From: Toxorhynchites rutilus septentrionalis
Lineage: Eukaryota > Arthropoda > Insecta > Diptera > Culicidae
Reading direction: 5' to 3'
DNA length: 64,000 nucleotides
Assembly: GCF_029784135.1 (NCBI RefSeq)
Contig: NC_073746.1
Span: 73,512,042 to 73,576,041, forward strand
Part shown: positions 12,158 to 24,445 of the stretch, piece after piece
How the letters are laid out: every line of letters starts with the position of its first letter
Position numbering within the stretch: position 1 is the first letter of the stretch
Translations under genes and position numbers: made by a program
Notes under the pieces: generated by a model
What the model was told of the DNA's origin: nothing
What the model saw: the letters and a program-made list of their open reading frames with translations, nothing else
Databases searched by the model: none

Positions 12158-13324
12158 ATGTCAGAAGGGGGGTCTCCAAATATGGAGATCTCTGACGATG
12201 ACTCCCCAATGTTAGTAAAAAATAACAAAAAAGGAACAGCGAAAATACTTAAACGCGTTACTTTAACAGGAGATGCTTCGTCCGGGGATGAGCATCTCCT
12301 GCCCCCCTCTAAAAAGTCTGCCACTCACTCCTCTCCATCCCCTAGCACTTCCGCCCTTCCTTCGATCCCACCTCCCCTCCCTGTTGTCACCGATCCCACC
12401 CAATCCATGTCATCTCCTTCTCATGTTATCACCGATCCCACTCAATCCACGTCATCTCCTTCTCATGTTATCACCTCTCCACGTGTCAAGGTCTATCCGG
12501 AAGATGCACTTGGAACTGGTCCATGGGTTGTTTTCCTCAGGCCTAAGCCAAACGGAAAAGTGCTTAATGTTATTCAGATCATGAAAGATCTGACAAGATA
12601 CTCCTCCGTGAAAGAAATTTCAAAAGTTAGACCGACCAAACTGCATGTTGTCGTGGATAATCGGAAAGAAGCAAACGATATTGTCATCGACCAGAGATTT
12701 ACCCTAGAGTATCGTGTCTACGTGCCTTCCCATGACGTAGAAATCTCGGGAGTGATAACCGAAACGGGTCTGACGAGCGAATCAATTATAGAAGGAGATG
12801 GTAGATTTAAAAAACTACCTTTGATGAAAATCAAAATCTTAGAATGCCGACAACTCGGCAAAGTCTCCCAGGAAGGGGAAAACTCTAAATTTACGCCGTC
12901 CGACTCGTTTCGAGTAACTTTTGCTGGTTCCGCTCTCCCTGACTACGTTATGGTGGACAAATTGAGGCTGCCAGTGCGACTCTTCGTGTCAAAGCCCATG
13001 ACTTGTCAAAAATGCAAGTCAGTTGGTCACACTTCAGCTTATTGTGCCAACAAGGAGCGCTGTGCCACTTGCGAAGAGCAACATGTGTGTAAATCTTGCA
13101 GTGCGACTGAGCAAAAGTGTCCATATTGCAGAGGAATTCCACATGTGCTCTCGGCTTGTGAAACTTACAAGAGTCACTGGGAGAAACAGAAACGCTCTTT
13201 AAAGGAACGCTCGAAGCGTACTTTTGCGGAAATTTTAAAGAGCGCTTCTCCACCGGCCGAACAACAACAAGAACAACCATCCCCACACACAATGTCTTCT
13301 CCACGTTGCCAGTTGACGAAGTAG
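12158..13324 (+). CDS. LINE ORF1 (gag-like nucleic-acid chaperone), frameshifted near its end
   Basis: The 388-residue product is the RNA-binding partner of the LINE. Residues 55-110 are Ser/Pro-rich and contain a tandem repeat of about 14 residues (TDPTQS.SSPSHVI). Residues about 125-260 form the conserved domain before the fingers. Three Cys/His motifs follow from residue 283: CQKCKSVGHTSAYC (a CX2CX4HX4C knuckle), CATCEEQHVCKSC and CPYCRGIPHVLSAC. The frame closes at 13322-13324 after MSSPRCQLTK, but another frame continues without interruption to 13617 (LPVDEVEADTAEEG...SGFIKLSDL), so a one-base indel near 13290 probably cut off about 100 C-terminal residues. The start is the first ATG in frame. 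Confidence 0.85.
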   Translation: MSEGGSPNMEISDDDSPMLVKNNKKGTAKILKRVTLTGDASSGDEHLLPPSKKSATHSSPSPSTSALPSIPPPLPVVTDPTQSMSSPSHVITDPTQSTSSPSHVITSPRVKVYPEDALGTGPWVVFLRPKPNGKVLNVIQIMKDLTRYSSVKEISKVRPTKLHVVVDNRKEANDIVIDQRFTLEYRVYVPSHDVEISGVITETGLTSESIIEGDGRFKKLPLMKIKILECRQLGKVSQEGENSKFTPSDSFRVTFAGSALPDYVMVDKLRLPVRLFVSKPMTCQKCKSVGHTSAYCANKERCATCEEQHVCKSCSATEQKCPYCRGIPHVLSACETYKSHWEKQKRSLKERSKRTFAEILKSASPPAEQQQEQPSPHTMSSPRCQLTK

Positions 13325-13619
13325 AAGCGGACACAGCTGAAGAGGGCACACCGTTCATTTTCCAAGGAAATCCCCGGCGCAAAAATGTGTCCACTCCCAA
13401 ACTTCAACGACAAGTTCCATCGGTGATACCCCCTGTTAGCATGCCTAAAATATCGAGTGCAGCGGACAAGCAAAATCAGGTTCCTCCTGGCTTCCGTGGG
13501 AATAGTTCACCTTCGAACGACCCAGCACTCGAGGGGACATCAAAAACCCCAACTGTCCCTGTTTCGCCGTCCAGCTCAACTTCCCAATCGGGATTTATAA
13601 AGTTGTCTGACCTTTAGGA
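13300..13619 (+). pseudogene. Displaced C-terminal part of LINE ORF1
   Basis: This frame has no good start of its own and overlaps the end of ORF1 in a different phase. It encodes about 100 residues rich in Pro, Ser and Thr, ending GFIKLSDL before a TAG at 13615-13617. Its position right after the zinc knuckles and the lack of a ribosome entry signal make it the out-of-frame tail of ORF1, not a separate gene. A programmed frameshift is possible but no classic slippery site is evident. Confidence 0.6.
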
Positions 13620-13750
13620 TCAAATCTTCACGTGTTTTAATGTTTCCGACTCCATCAGAACCCTTGTCATCTCAATGCTTACAGTATTAAACACAATTTT
13701 ACAGCAATTGATGCAAACATGGCCCCTCCTTGCAATGTTTATCTCTCTTG

Positions 13751-16700
13751 ATGTCTAATTTGAATAGAGAGGTCGGAGATATCACTGTTTTACAGTGGAA
13801 TTGTCGTAGTCTTATCCCTAAATTGGATGCATTCAAATTTTTAATTCATAAGTTCAATTGTGATGTTTTTGCTCTGTCCGAAACTTGGCTTTCTTCGCGA
13901 GATGATCTCTCTTTCCACGATTTTAATATTATACGCTTGGACCGTGATGACAGATACGGAGGGGTGCTATTGGGGATCAATAAGTGCCACTCATTTTTTC
14001 GAATTGACCTTCCACCTATTGGAGGGATCGAAGCTGTTGCTTGTCATGCAAACATTAAAGGCAAAGACCTCTGTATTGTCAGCTTGTATTGGCCTCCGAG
14101 AGCTGCGGTTAGCCGCAAACAACTTGATGACATGTGCTCACTCCTTCCTGAGCCACGATTGATCTTGGGAGACTTCAACTCTCACGGAAATGCCTGGGGG
14201 GAACAGTACGACGACAATCGTTCATTGTTGATATATGACCTTTGTAACAGCTTCAATATGACCGTTTTGAACACTGGGGAAACAACACGTGTACCTAAAC
14301 CTCCTGCTAACCCAAGTGCTCTTGACCTCTCGCTTTGCTCGAATTCACTATCGTTAGATTGCAAGTGGAATGTAATCCAGGACCCCAACGGCAGTGACCA
14401 CTTGCCAATCAAAATTTCCATCACCATTGGTTCGAATTCTTCTGAATCTATAAACATGGCATCTGACCTCACAAGACACATTGACTGGAAAAAATATGCG
14501 GACGCGATTACTCTAGCCATCAATTCCAGAGATGGTTTACCTCCATTGGAGGAGTATAACTTCCTTTCTCGTTTGATATATGACAGCGCGGTTCGCGCTC
14601 AAACGAAACCCATCCCAGGTACCACTATTCGTCAAAGGCCACCCAATCCATGGTGGGATAGCCAATGTTCCAAGCTTTATCAGGATAAATTAAATGCATT
14701 TAAAGCTTTTCGAAAACGTGGAACCATTGAAAATTTTCAAACGTATTTAGCCCTTGAGAATCAGTTAAAAAATTTGATCAAAGGGAAAAAACGTGCTAAT
14801 TGGCGAAATTTCGTGGGAGGTTTGTCACGAGAAACGTCAATGAAAAAATTATGGAAAGTGGCTCGAAACATGAGAAATCGCTCTTCAACAAATGAAAGCG
14901 AGGAATATTCACATCGATGGATTTTGAATTTTGCACGAAAGGTTTGTCCCGATTCCGTTCCCGTACAAAAAATTGTTCGAGATATTTCACAAGATAGGTG
15001 CGATCTTCATTCCGAGTTTTCGATGGTAGAATTCTCTCTTGCTCTCCTTTCATGTAACAATTCTGCTCCGGGGTCGGATAGAATTAAGTTCAACTTGCTG
15101 AAAAACCTCCCTGATGTGGCGAAACATCGCTTGTTGAATTTATTCAATCGGTTTCTGGAGAATAATATTGTTCCAGATGATTGGAGACAAGTGCGAATTA
15201 TAGCTATTCAAAAACCCGGAAAACCCGCGTCCGACTTCAATTCGTACCGCCCAATAGCAATGCTGTCTTGTATACGGAAATTGTTGGAGATAATGATCTT
15301 GTTTCGCCTTGATCGATGGGTTGAAACGAATGGCCTACTCTCAGATACACAATATGGGTTCCGCAGGGGCAAGGGGACGAATGATTGTCTTGCGTTGCTT
15401 TCTTCAGAAATTCAATTGGCTTACGCCGAAAAAAAACAAATGGCTTCAGTATTCTTGGACATAAAGGGGGCCTTTGATTCTGTTTCAATAGAGGTTTTGT
15501 CAGACAAATTACACTCTCGGGGTCTGCCGCCTCTATTGAATAATATGTTATATAACTTGCTTTGTGAGAAGCATTTGAACTTTTCTCACGGAGATTCGGC
15601 AGTAAGTCGGTTCTCTTACATGGGCCTCCCCCAGGGCTCATGTTTAAGCCCCCTTTTGTACAACTTCTATGTAAGCGACATCGACAATTGCCTTACACAA
15701 AATTGCAGCCTAAGACAACTTGCAGATGATGGAGTGGTGTCTTTCGTAGGATCAAACGAATCCGACCTGCAAGGACCCTTACAAGATACTTTGAACAATT
15801 TTTCAACCTGGGCCATTGGGCTAGGGATCGAATTCTCCACGGAGAAAACAGAGATGGTGGTTTTTTCTAGGAAGCATAGACCAGCAAAACCAAAGCTTCA
15901 ACTTTTGGGTAAACCGATCACTCATGCTATGTCATTCAAGTATCTTGGGGTCTGGTTCGACTCCAAATGTACTTGGGGGGCCCATATTAGGTATCTGAGT
16001 AAAAAATACCAACAAAGAATAAACTTTCTCCGTACAATTACCGGCACCTGGTGGGGAGCCCATCCCGAAGATCTTATAATGTTGTATCGAACAACTATTC
16101 TCTCAGTGATGGAGTATGGCAGTTTATGTTTTCAATCAGCTGCCAAAACACACCTCATTAAACTCGAGCGAATTCAGTATCTTTGTCTCCGTATCGCGTT
16201 GGGATGTATGCCCTCAACGCATACCATGAGTCTCGAGGTTTTGGCAGGCCTACTCCCACTAAAAGATCGCTTCTATTTATTATCTCTTCGGTTCTTCATC
16301 CGGTGTAAGGTTATGAACCCATTGGTGATCGGAAATTTTGAGCAGCTGATCGAGCTAAATTTTCACTCTGGATTCATGAGTTCATATCATGAATTCATCT
16401 CCATGCAGGTTGATCCTTCTTCGTATATTCCCAACCGTGTTTGTTTCCCTGACTACATCAATTCCTCTGTGCATTTTGATCTGTCCATGAAGCAAGATAT
16501 CCATGGATATTCAGATTACCAACGATCGAGGATCGCTCCAGCGATCTTCGATGAAAAGTATGGGGGTATCAATTGTGATAATATGTACTTTACTGATGGG
16601 TCCACTATAAATGAGTCCACAGGATTTGGAGTGTTCAACGAATTTTTTAGCACCTCACACAGTCTTCAGAATCCTAGCTCAGTGTATATTGCTGAATTGG

Positions 16701-17434
16701 CAGCAATTCATTGGGCGCTGGACAGCGTCGCCTCACGACCTGTTGAACACTATTACATTGTAACGGATAGTCTTAGCTCTGTCGAAGCTATCCGTTCAGT
16801 GAGGCCGGAAAAGCACTCGCCGTACTTCCTTGAGAGAATACGAGAAATTTTGAGTGCTTTATCCATACGCTGTTATGTCATTACCTTTGTCTGGGTCCCT
16901 TCACATTGCTCAATTCCGGGTAATGAGAGGGCTGACTCATTAGCAAAGGTAGGTGCGATTGAGGGCGACATTTATCAGCGTCAAATCGCCTTCAATGAAT
17001 TTTATTCTTTAGTCCGTAAAAATACCATCGCTAATTGGCAACGTAAATGGAATGAAGATGAATTGGGCCGGTGGTTTCACTCAATTTCCCATAAGGTTAG
17101 CCTCAAACCGTGGTTCAAAAGTCTGGACTTGAGTCGGGACTTTATTCGCACCTTCTCTCGACTCATGTCCAATCACTGTTAGTTAGATGCGCTACTCTTT
17201 CGTTTCAATCTTGCCAGTAGCAATCTCTGTGTTTGTGGCCAAGGTTACCACGACATCGAGCACGTTGTTTGGTCGTGCGAGGTGTATCTTGTTGCCAGAT
17301 CGAATTTAGAAAACTCCCTTCGGACCCGAGGTAGACAGCCCAATGTACCGGTGAGAGATGTGCTGGCTCGGTTAGTCCTCGATTACATGTCCCTAATATA
17401 TGTTTTCCTTAAAACTATCGATCTTCGTGTGTGA
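13751..17434 (+). CDS. LINE ORF2: endonuclease, reverse transcriptase, RNase H; one in-frame stop at 17180
   Basis: The enzyme nicks target DNA and copies its own RNA at the nick. Starting from ATG at 13751, residues 1-235 are an APE-type endonuclease (LQWNCRS, SETWL, GDFNSHGNAWG, GSDHLPI). The reverse transcriptase has SYRPIAML near residue 495, FLDIKGAFDS near 567, GLPQGSCLSPLLYN near 623 and LADD near 656. The usual YADD is LADD here, but both Asp are kept. RNase H follows (FTDGS near 946, AELAAIHWAL, VTDSLSS, GNERADSLA near 1055) with all four acidic residues. TAG at 17180-17182 sits where the copy at 62286 has Tyr; the same frame then runs 83 codons, including a zinc-like CVCGQGYHDIEHVVWSC, to TGA at 17432-17434. 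Confidence 0.92.
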
Positions 17435-17811
17435 TTATCCGTACACCCTTATCCTCCCCTTTTTTTCCTTCGCGAGCGACTGTTTCCCTTCTGACTAACT
17501 ATAGAATAAGCTGAAATGTATATACATAATAGATATAATAATAGATTTAAGAATTGAGTATGATGAGCGTGAGTGTGAATGCGAGTGTGAACATTGTACA
17601 ATATCCTTATATCCCCTCCTTTTCCAAAAGAAACTATGTCACCCTTCTAATCTCGAGTCGACCGCGAGTAATCGGTTACCTACTTTATTAACCCTAGATT
17701 TAAGGAAACATGTGGAAACATGATATATACTAATAAAAGTATAGCTAAGAGTTCGGCTCCTTTAAACCTATGTAACGGAGCCTGTAAAAATAAATGACTT
17801 AAATAAAAAAA

Positions 17812-19002
17812 ATCATGTATCAGATTTATGTATCTAAGTTTATCTGATGGAGTTTGTTCACATGATTTCTATGGTAGCTGCTTGAAGAAAAGGCAATATT
17901 CTGAAGAAAGCGTAAATTATGAATGGATCAATATGATGACGGTATACTCAAGTAATGAGAAATGCAACATTTACTTGAAACTTCGAATTTCCTAATTTAA
18001 AAATGGGTATTTCTAAAACTAGACAAACCGTGATCATTTTTCGGACAAGCCATGATCCGAGGTGGACAAACCATGATCATTATTTCTCTTTGGAAAAAAT
18101 CGTTAAAAAACATGAGAAATTGAACAATTTGAACGCTTTATGGTATTATAAGCAACTAGAGAGTTGGGGCTTTTCAACAACTTTTCGTCTCGATTACATG
18201 TGATTTTTATGGAGAAAAATCAATTTGAATTTACTGGTTGCGTGAAAACACAAAAAATCGGGCAAACCAACGTCATTTACTATAATGAGAAAAATAAAAT
18301 TCGCCGATGTAAACTAGCGGTGAAAAAGGAGACACTTTACGACGAGTGATTTGTATGGAGTTTTTTTTGCGATGATGATTCATTGTCGATTTGACAGTTA
18401 ATGCCAGAGCACATAAGGGAACACCAGACTTATCTCAATGAGAAGTATTGAAGAACTTATCATTGACTACACAGATGTTTCAAGGAACTAATCGTCATAT
18501 TCGTGTAGTACATACTTTGATAGACCGTTGGGTTACTTATGTTATATTTTGATTTTATATAAATAATAAAAAAGATGAATAAAACTAAACCTTTCCAGCA
18601 CCTATTAGAGTCTTATGTAGCTTAGCATTCAAAGAGATATTTCGGAATTGAGGTCGGAGTTTGATCATTTGGTTGGCGAAAATCTGCTGTCAACTATTTA
18701 AGTTACTTATCTTCTTTAATCTCCATTGCTTAGAGATTTTACATTTGTTGAACAAACTTCCAAACCATAAAAAACGGTTTACAAAACAGTCTGTAGAGGC
18801 GTACTGATCTGTGATTCCATCATCGTACCAAGTGGTGAGAGGTGGCGAGAGTACAAAGGGTAATGAAGGTTCATAAAAGAATGGGAAAAAATAGTAACAG
18901 CAACATAAACATAATTTTATTGTTTATCAGGTTTAATACTCAAGAGATTAAATATTGGAAATCGACTCAGTGCGTCCATAATCCATAGAATTTTTTTATT
19001 AA
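17812..19002. other. Non-coding AT-rich stretch
   Basis: No gene or repeat family recognised. Around 18030-18080 the phrase GACAA(A/G)CC(G/A)TGATCAT recurs twice within 50 bp. Short open frames here have no recognisable domains. Confidence 0.4.
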
Positions 19003-19459
19003 ACTACGAGCTGTACCCTGCCACGCTTTGCTGTGGCACATTGTGGTTGCATGGTTGAGTTCAATTTTTTAATTTTTTATTACTTTGGAGTTTTTGACGT
19101 GTACACAAACGAACAGAACATTTTTGTATATATAGAGATAGATGAGGGAAATCGCTAAATTTTAAATCGATTCGAAACATAATTTCAGTTCACTATTTTG
19201 TCAAACACTTGGAAAAAAGATGCTTCCATCACATAGAACTCATATTTAATTCGGAATGGTCGATTTTCATTAGGAGCTCAATTTCAGAAACGCCATATAG
19301 CCATATCAAAGATCGTTTTTCTCCATTTTTTTCAATTTTTGATGCCGTTACAACATTCCTCAGAGTGAAATGTATATTGTGTCCAACTTTGAGCTCAATC
19401 GGTTTCGTACTTTTCAAATTTTTGACACGTACACAAACGAACACAACATTTTTATATAT

Positions 19460-20187
19460 ACAGCCATTTCATGCCAAACCGATATAGTGGTTCTCAGATT
19501 TTCGTCAAAAATGGTAGTTTTGTTCTTTATCGCAAATTATGAGACCCGTATTTTTTATTTTTTTTGTTAGGATGACCATTCCCATTTTAGGGTGGTCCGA
19601 AAAACCATTTTTTCGCATTTTAGCCAAAAATTCCTTTTTTTTTTTAAATTCATAACTTTTGAAATACTAAATCGATTCAGATGATCGACATTTCAAATTA
19701 AAGCCAATCACCCAGACCATCGGGTAACTTTGAAAAATCATAACCCAAAAACGAAAAAAAACGCCTCCCTGGTTTCGAGATATGTAATGTGAAAAATCCT
19801 CAGCTTTCCAGAAAAAAATATAAAAAAACTATAGCACCTTTGGTCCCGAGACTATGAAAACAATAAAAAACGAGTACAATCAATAATAACGAGAGTAGAA
19901 TTCAAATTTTCTCCAGATATAGCTTTTTTTTTCAAAAAAGACCAGGTGATTGGCTTTAATTTGATATGTCGATCATCTGAATCAGTTTAGTAGTTCAAAA
20001 GTTATGAATTTTTGAAAAAAGTCATGTTTGGCAAAAATGCGAAAAAATGTTTTTTTGGACCACCCTAAAACAGAAATGGTCACCCTAACAAATAAATAAA
20101 AAAATACAGGTCCCATAATTTGCGATAAGTAACAAAACTACCACTTTTGAAGAAAATCTATATCGGTTTGGCATGCAATGGATGTAT
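19460..20187. mobile_element. Foldback element with terminal inverted repeats near 280 bp
   Basis: The left arm starts CAGCCATTTCATGCCAAACC and the right arm, reverse-complemented, CATCCATTGCATGCCAAACC. The arms stay alignable for about 280 bp through shared blocks TAGTTTTGTT, ATCGCAAATTATG, AGGGTGGTCC, ATAACTTTTGAA and AAATTAAAGCCAATCACC. The middle (about 19750-19925) is unique and AT-rich. A rearranged relative is at 53953-54630. There is no open frame of note, so it depends on an unknown transposase. Confidence 0.8.
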
Positions 20188-20428
20188 ATAGAGATAGAGA
20201 TAGAGATAGAGATGGATGAGGGAAATCGATAAATTTTAAATCATTCCGAAACACAATTTCAGTTCACGATTTCGTCAAACACTTGGAAAAAAGATGTTTC
20301 TATCGCATAGAACTTATATTTAATACGGAATGGTCGATTTTCAGTAGGAGCTCAATTTCAGAAACGCCATATGGCCATATCATTGATAATTTTTCTCCGT
20401 TTTTGACACGTACACGAACGAACACAAC

Positions 20429-20433
<5 letters not shown>

Positions 20434-20516
<83 letters not shown>

Positions 20517-20527
20517 TATATATATAT
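20434..20527. repeat. (TA)n microsatellite
   Basis: About 90 bp of TA dinucleotides with one interruption (TAATATA near 20508). Open frames through it on both strands encode only Tyr-Ile repeats and are not genes. Confidence 0.97.
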
Positions 20528-20530
20528 AGA

Positions 20531-23500
20531 GATGATGTTAAAATAAAACTTTATGTTTACAGGAAAAATACTCCTGAAACTCTCCAAGAATTTGCTTCAT
20601 GGGTCATATGAACGCAATCGAACGTAAAGATTGAACAAGTAAGTATTTTGAACTGTATTTTCCCCCAGTTCTTGATCCGCAGCATTTTGCTGAATCAATT
20701 AATCCAGTTCCTCGTTCTAATTTCTCCCACTCGGATACGAGAAAACATTGAAAATAATTCCCTCCGCCAATCGATACATAGGCAAATAACGATCTATTGA
20801 AATGTTTTCCGTTTTTGCTTGTGATTCCCAAAGATGCTGTTTCCGTTTTTTTTTCTCAATCGTACAAGAAGGGGAAGAAAGAAAGCACCCAATTTAAACT
20901 TTTTTTTTGCCTTCATTCCGCCGCACGCATTCCCAAACGAGGAAAAATTTGCCACGCCGACAATTTTTTCCGATTTTTATTCATTCGTTGTGTGCTACAG
21001 AACACGGTTTGTAAACAAAAATCGTGATTTTTCTCCCTGCAAGGCTGTTATCCCGGGCTGTGCATTTACAGCTGTATCTTTTCTTCTGAAACCGGGAAAC
21101 TTTTAATATTGGAACTGCAAGAATGTGTATTTGTTTGGTGTTTACTTTCGCCTTCGATAAAATGTGAAATATTCGGCTGAAGCAAAAAAGTTTGAATGAT
21201 TTTTACTAGCTGGAGATAATTTGATAAGAACTTTGGCGTACGCGGAATTCCGGATACAATCGATGGGCGACACGAGTGGAGGCCTGAATCGATATGACAA
21301 CCAATTGAGAACTTGTTTGCATGCCAAATTTTTGCACTCAGTATCAGTATTCGGCAAGATACTTGTTACTTCCACTGTCAGTGTTTGGCTTCGATTTCTA
21401 CCGGCAAAAAGCACGTGTCGAACCGCCAGTACCGGATCCATCTCCATCTGTATCACCCTCGCTGATCGGCTTGCGGCACGTGTTGCTAAGCGGAGGGAAA
21501 TCTCCCGGGCTCGATGAACTGTGCGTGTGAGTTGAGGGTTGATGGGCCTAATTGAATTTTAAAAAAGCCTGATTTACTTGCTTATCTACGGGTGATGATG
21601 CTTCATGAGGTTTCGGGGGAAGTTTATTGAGTTTAATGGTGATGCGGTGCTTGCCGGCAAACGAGTGGCAGTTCGTTATGGTGATGGCGATAATGAAATT
21701 GATATCCGGTAATATGAGGAGCAGTGATTCATAAATCGATTCATGATTCAATGTGGAAATTAATTTGATTCGATTCATAACTTTGAAATGTTTGCACCAT
21801 TTAAAACCCGGTTACACCACGGGGAGGTATGATTGCGGAAAATTCCATTTTCATATTGTGATAATTCCTTCCAAATGACCGGAGCCCATGCTGAGTCAGC
21901 GTTGAGCCGTTTAAATTAATCCTGGCTAATGTTCGTTCTGCGAAATTAAATTTCTCGGTTTTTGCTGAGTGCAGAGAGTCAACGGTGGATCCTTTTGCTA
22001 CCATCGACACATATTTCACTTGTCTTTCCGGTGGCCATCCCGGTTGTATCCTCCCATCTCTCATAAACCATTCGGTAATATTATATCTGCGGCTCTTGCA
22101 CATCCTTCCCGGTTGACGTCTTGCCATAAATTGTAGGGATGAGGAGCAGCGCAAACTAAATGAGCACCTGTAGTAAAGCCAGCGATATACTACAACCCAC
22201 AGTGCCTCCGGAAAGTATCCTTCCATGGGAGTGCGACCTCCTTCCTTCGCAACACCGGCGGTTCCGGGTAGTGAACATGATCCGCTTGGCGACGACAGTT
22301 AATAATGGATCACCATCATTTGCATGCATCATCATCATCATCATCGTCATTGTCGTCTGCCACACCGAAAGTCTTGGTTCTCCTCGCATCGAACGTTGTT
22401 TCGGAGCTGATATTTGCGAAGGGCACGCGATGTCTGGGTGCTGTCATGTGGACCAGCTGGGAGAAGTTCTCTCCGCTGGTAGAATTCGCATCCCCAACCC
22501 GCTGTTCCATTGCCTGTTCCTCCCTTACTCATTCTCCTGCCGTCAGATTTTTCCCTTATTCGCATGTCGCCGAGACACAAACACAATGGAGCGGAAAATG
22601 TATGATTTCGTTTCCAGCTGAAAGGAAGAGTGTCATAAATGGGAAAACTTTTTTTTTTTGATACTCTCTTGGAGCTGTCGGACGCTTCACGGTGAACTTT
22701 TGTGTGCTTTGTATGATTTACGGGAGAATTTGAATTTCATTTCGGTCCGCTTTGAAGGAATGTGCAACTTTTGTTCTGCTCCGCGAAGTGAAAAGTTGTG
22801 TGTCAATTCCTGTTCTCATTACAGTCACTAGGTAGAGAATAAAGGAACTGTTGAGGGATAGTTTCTGTTTTCTCAGCTGTAAGTTTATGAACCGTTGGCG
22901 AGCTCGGGTTTCTGTCACGCGGCAAGAAACTTGGGGCACCGACATGGACATTGACACGCAATGCTGGGACGCAAACATCAAATGGCAGGTACAAGACCAG
23001 TCAAAGAGCTATTTCGCTATGCATTTGAAAACACAATTGCTTCTAAAGACCCCTTGTCCACGTTCATGTTATAGAAGAAAACTTGTTGCTTTTTGATAGA
23101 ACTCAATGGAAGTTGATGGAATGTGTTTATTGTTTGATGTACAAAATTAGCGTTTTCGACCTCGGTGATTTCAGAAAGATGTGAAATTTACTAATAAAAT
23201 AAACAACAATACTCTATTTCACATTTCGTCTTCAAAACCCATTTTCATTATAACACAGAAATTATTCTTTTAGATCACGATGATCGGAAGTTAATTCGAA
23301 CTTCATACGCGATGTTATCGTGATCATATCTTTCCTCGGATGAAGAAATAATTGCTCTTAATTTTTGGTTTAGTGTTAGAAGTGTTGAGCCTTTCTTGCT
23401 TTATCAGTTTTTTATGGGGGGCGAAATAATACTTTTAATATTGATCCAATTTTCAAACCCTACCTGTTTTATTTTATCTAGTAAGTGGTAGCATATATGT

Positions 23501-23690
23501 TCAACGATTTTTGTCGAGACTATTTCATAGATCAATTAGTAGTCCGTTGTAAGGATCGATAAGCATTTTCATCAGCCGTTCAATATCAGTTGTAGATATA
23601 AATGTTTTGTCGGAACCTTATCGGCGGACAAGACTAGAAATTGACTAGCCTTTAGATAATGTTCTAGAAACAATAATTTATCGAAATACA
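20531..23690. other. Non-repeat stretch without recognisable exons
   Basis: Base composition is more balanced than in flanking DNA and no transposon family is seen. A CAT/CGT triplet tract lies at 22322-22350. Several open frames of 60-150 codons overlap on both strands around 22160-22660, but none shows a domain and the overlap argues against coding. It could be intron, UTR or regulatory DNA of a gene outside the window. Confidence 0.4.
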
Positions 23691-24445
23691 CTCGATAAAA
23701 AAAATTAAGGGAACACCTTGCACAATCGAGATTTTTAAGTTATTTTTCAAAGTCTGTAACTACGTGTTAACCCTTTATAAAACCGTGGCAACTATATTGC
23801 CACCCACAACAAATATTTCTTTCGCTGCACTTGGAATGTTATATGAATATTTTTTTTTAGAATTTTTTTGGCTGCTGAAAATGCTATGAGTTTTTAGTGT
23901 TACAGTGCTGAACAAAGTAAATCATACACTTCAGCTGAAATAAGCTATTTCTCGACGTTTTATGCATCATTTGGCATCGAAAAAAAATTCGATTTTTTAA
24001 ATTTCCCTCACTCCCCCCCTTGGAAGATTTTTGAGGATGAAAAAATCAAGTGCTTTGAGTGCTTTGGAGCACCCCTAAATCAAAGGAAATTTGAAAAATC
24101 GATTTTTCTTTTACATTTTGTTTATTGGCCCAAAAAAATTACCTGTGCAAAATTGCAGCTCAATTGGACATGATTTAGGGGTGGCTCAAAGCACTCAAAG
24201 TTTTCGTCGATTTTCGGCCAAAAATTTGTTTTCGTGATGACACCAGATCTCGACGTTTCATGCATTTTTAAGTCATTTGGGATCGAAAAAAAAAATCGAT
24301 TTTCCAAATTTCCTCTCCCTTGGAAGATTTTTGAAAAACCAAAACTTTGAGCGCTTTGAGGCACCCCTAAATCATGTCCGATCGAGCTAAATCTTTGCAC
24401 AGGTAATTTTTTTGGGCCAATAAACAAAATGTACATGGTCAGTAT
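23691..24445. repeat. Dispersed repeat with a strong inverted repeat (24117-24186 against 24365-24432)
   Basis: The passage TTTGTTTATTGGCCCAAAAA, then ATTACCTGTGCAAA, then CATGATTTAGGGGTG (24117-24186) reappears inverted at 24365-24432 (CACCCCTAAATCATG, then TTTGCACAGGTAAT, then GGGCCAATAAACAAA). A direct repeat is also present: TTCATGCAT, then CCTTGGAAGATTTTTGA and AGCACTCAAAG phrases occur at 23955-24080 and 24255-24360. No gene is contained. Confidence 0.75.

Larger units (their letters stand above)
11533..17811 (+). mobile_element. I-clade LINE, nearly full length (about 6.3 kb)
   Basis: The unit has a 5' leader of about 600 bp, ORF1 with zinc knuckles, ORF2 with endonuclease, reverse transcriptase and RNase H, a 3' UTR of about 380 bp and an A/T-rich tail ending ACTTAAATAAAAAAAA. 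The 5' boundary is tentative: it rests on a short possible target duplication (ATCATG at 11527-11532 and 17812-17817, with the four bases before it matching at three positions). RNase H in ORF2 together with a three-knuckle ORF1 points to the I clade. ORF1 has one frameshift and ORF2 one stop, so the insertion is fairly young. Confidence 0.85.
19003..20530. mobile_element. ACTAGCTG-type dispersed repeat, interrupted by a foldback element
   Basis: The left part (19003-19459) repeats the order of the unit at 8591: GAGCTGTACCCTGCCACGCT, then GTTTTTGACGTGTACACAAACG, then AGATAGATGAGGGAAATCG and CAATTTCAGAAACGC. The right part (20186-20530) starts again at AGATGAGGGAAATCGATAAA and repeats the same passage, ending in a long TA tract. 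The two parts thus overlap in content, so the array is a partial tandem copy with the foldback element (19460-20187) inserted in the TA tract between them. Confidence 0.65.

Noticed and set aside
12948..13473. Minus-strand open frames of 99-150 codons
   Set aside because: They are antisense to the LINE ORF1 zinc-knuckle region, which explains their openness.
20283..20587. Open frames of repeated Tyr-Ile codons
   Set aside because: They are translations of a TA microsatellite.
22160..22660. Open frames of up to 153 codons overlapping on both strands
   Set aside because: No domain is recognisable, they overlap in several phases, and they lie in GC-richer DNA where stops are rarer.
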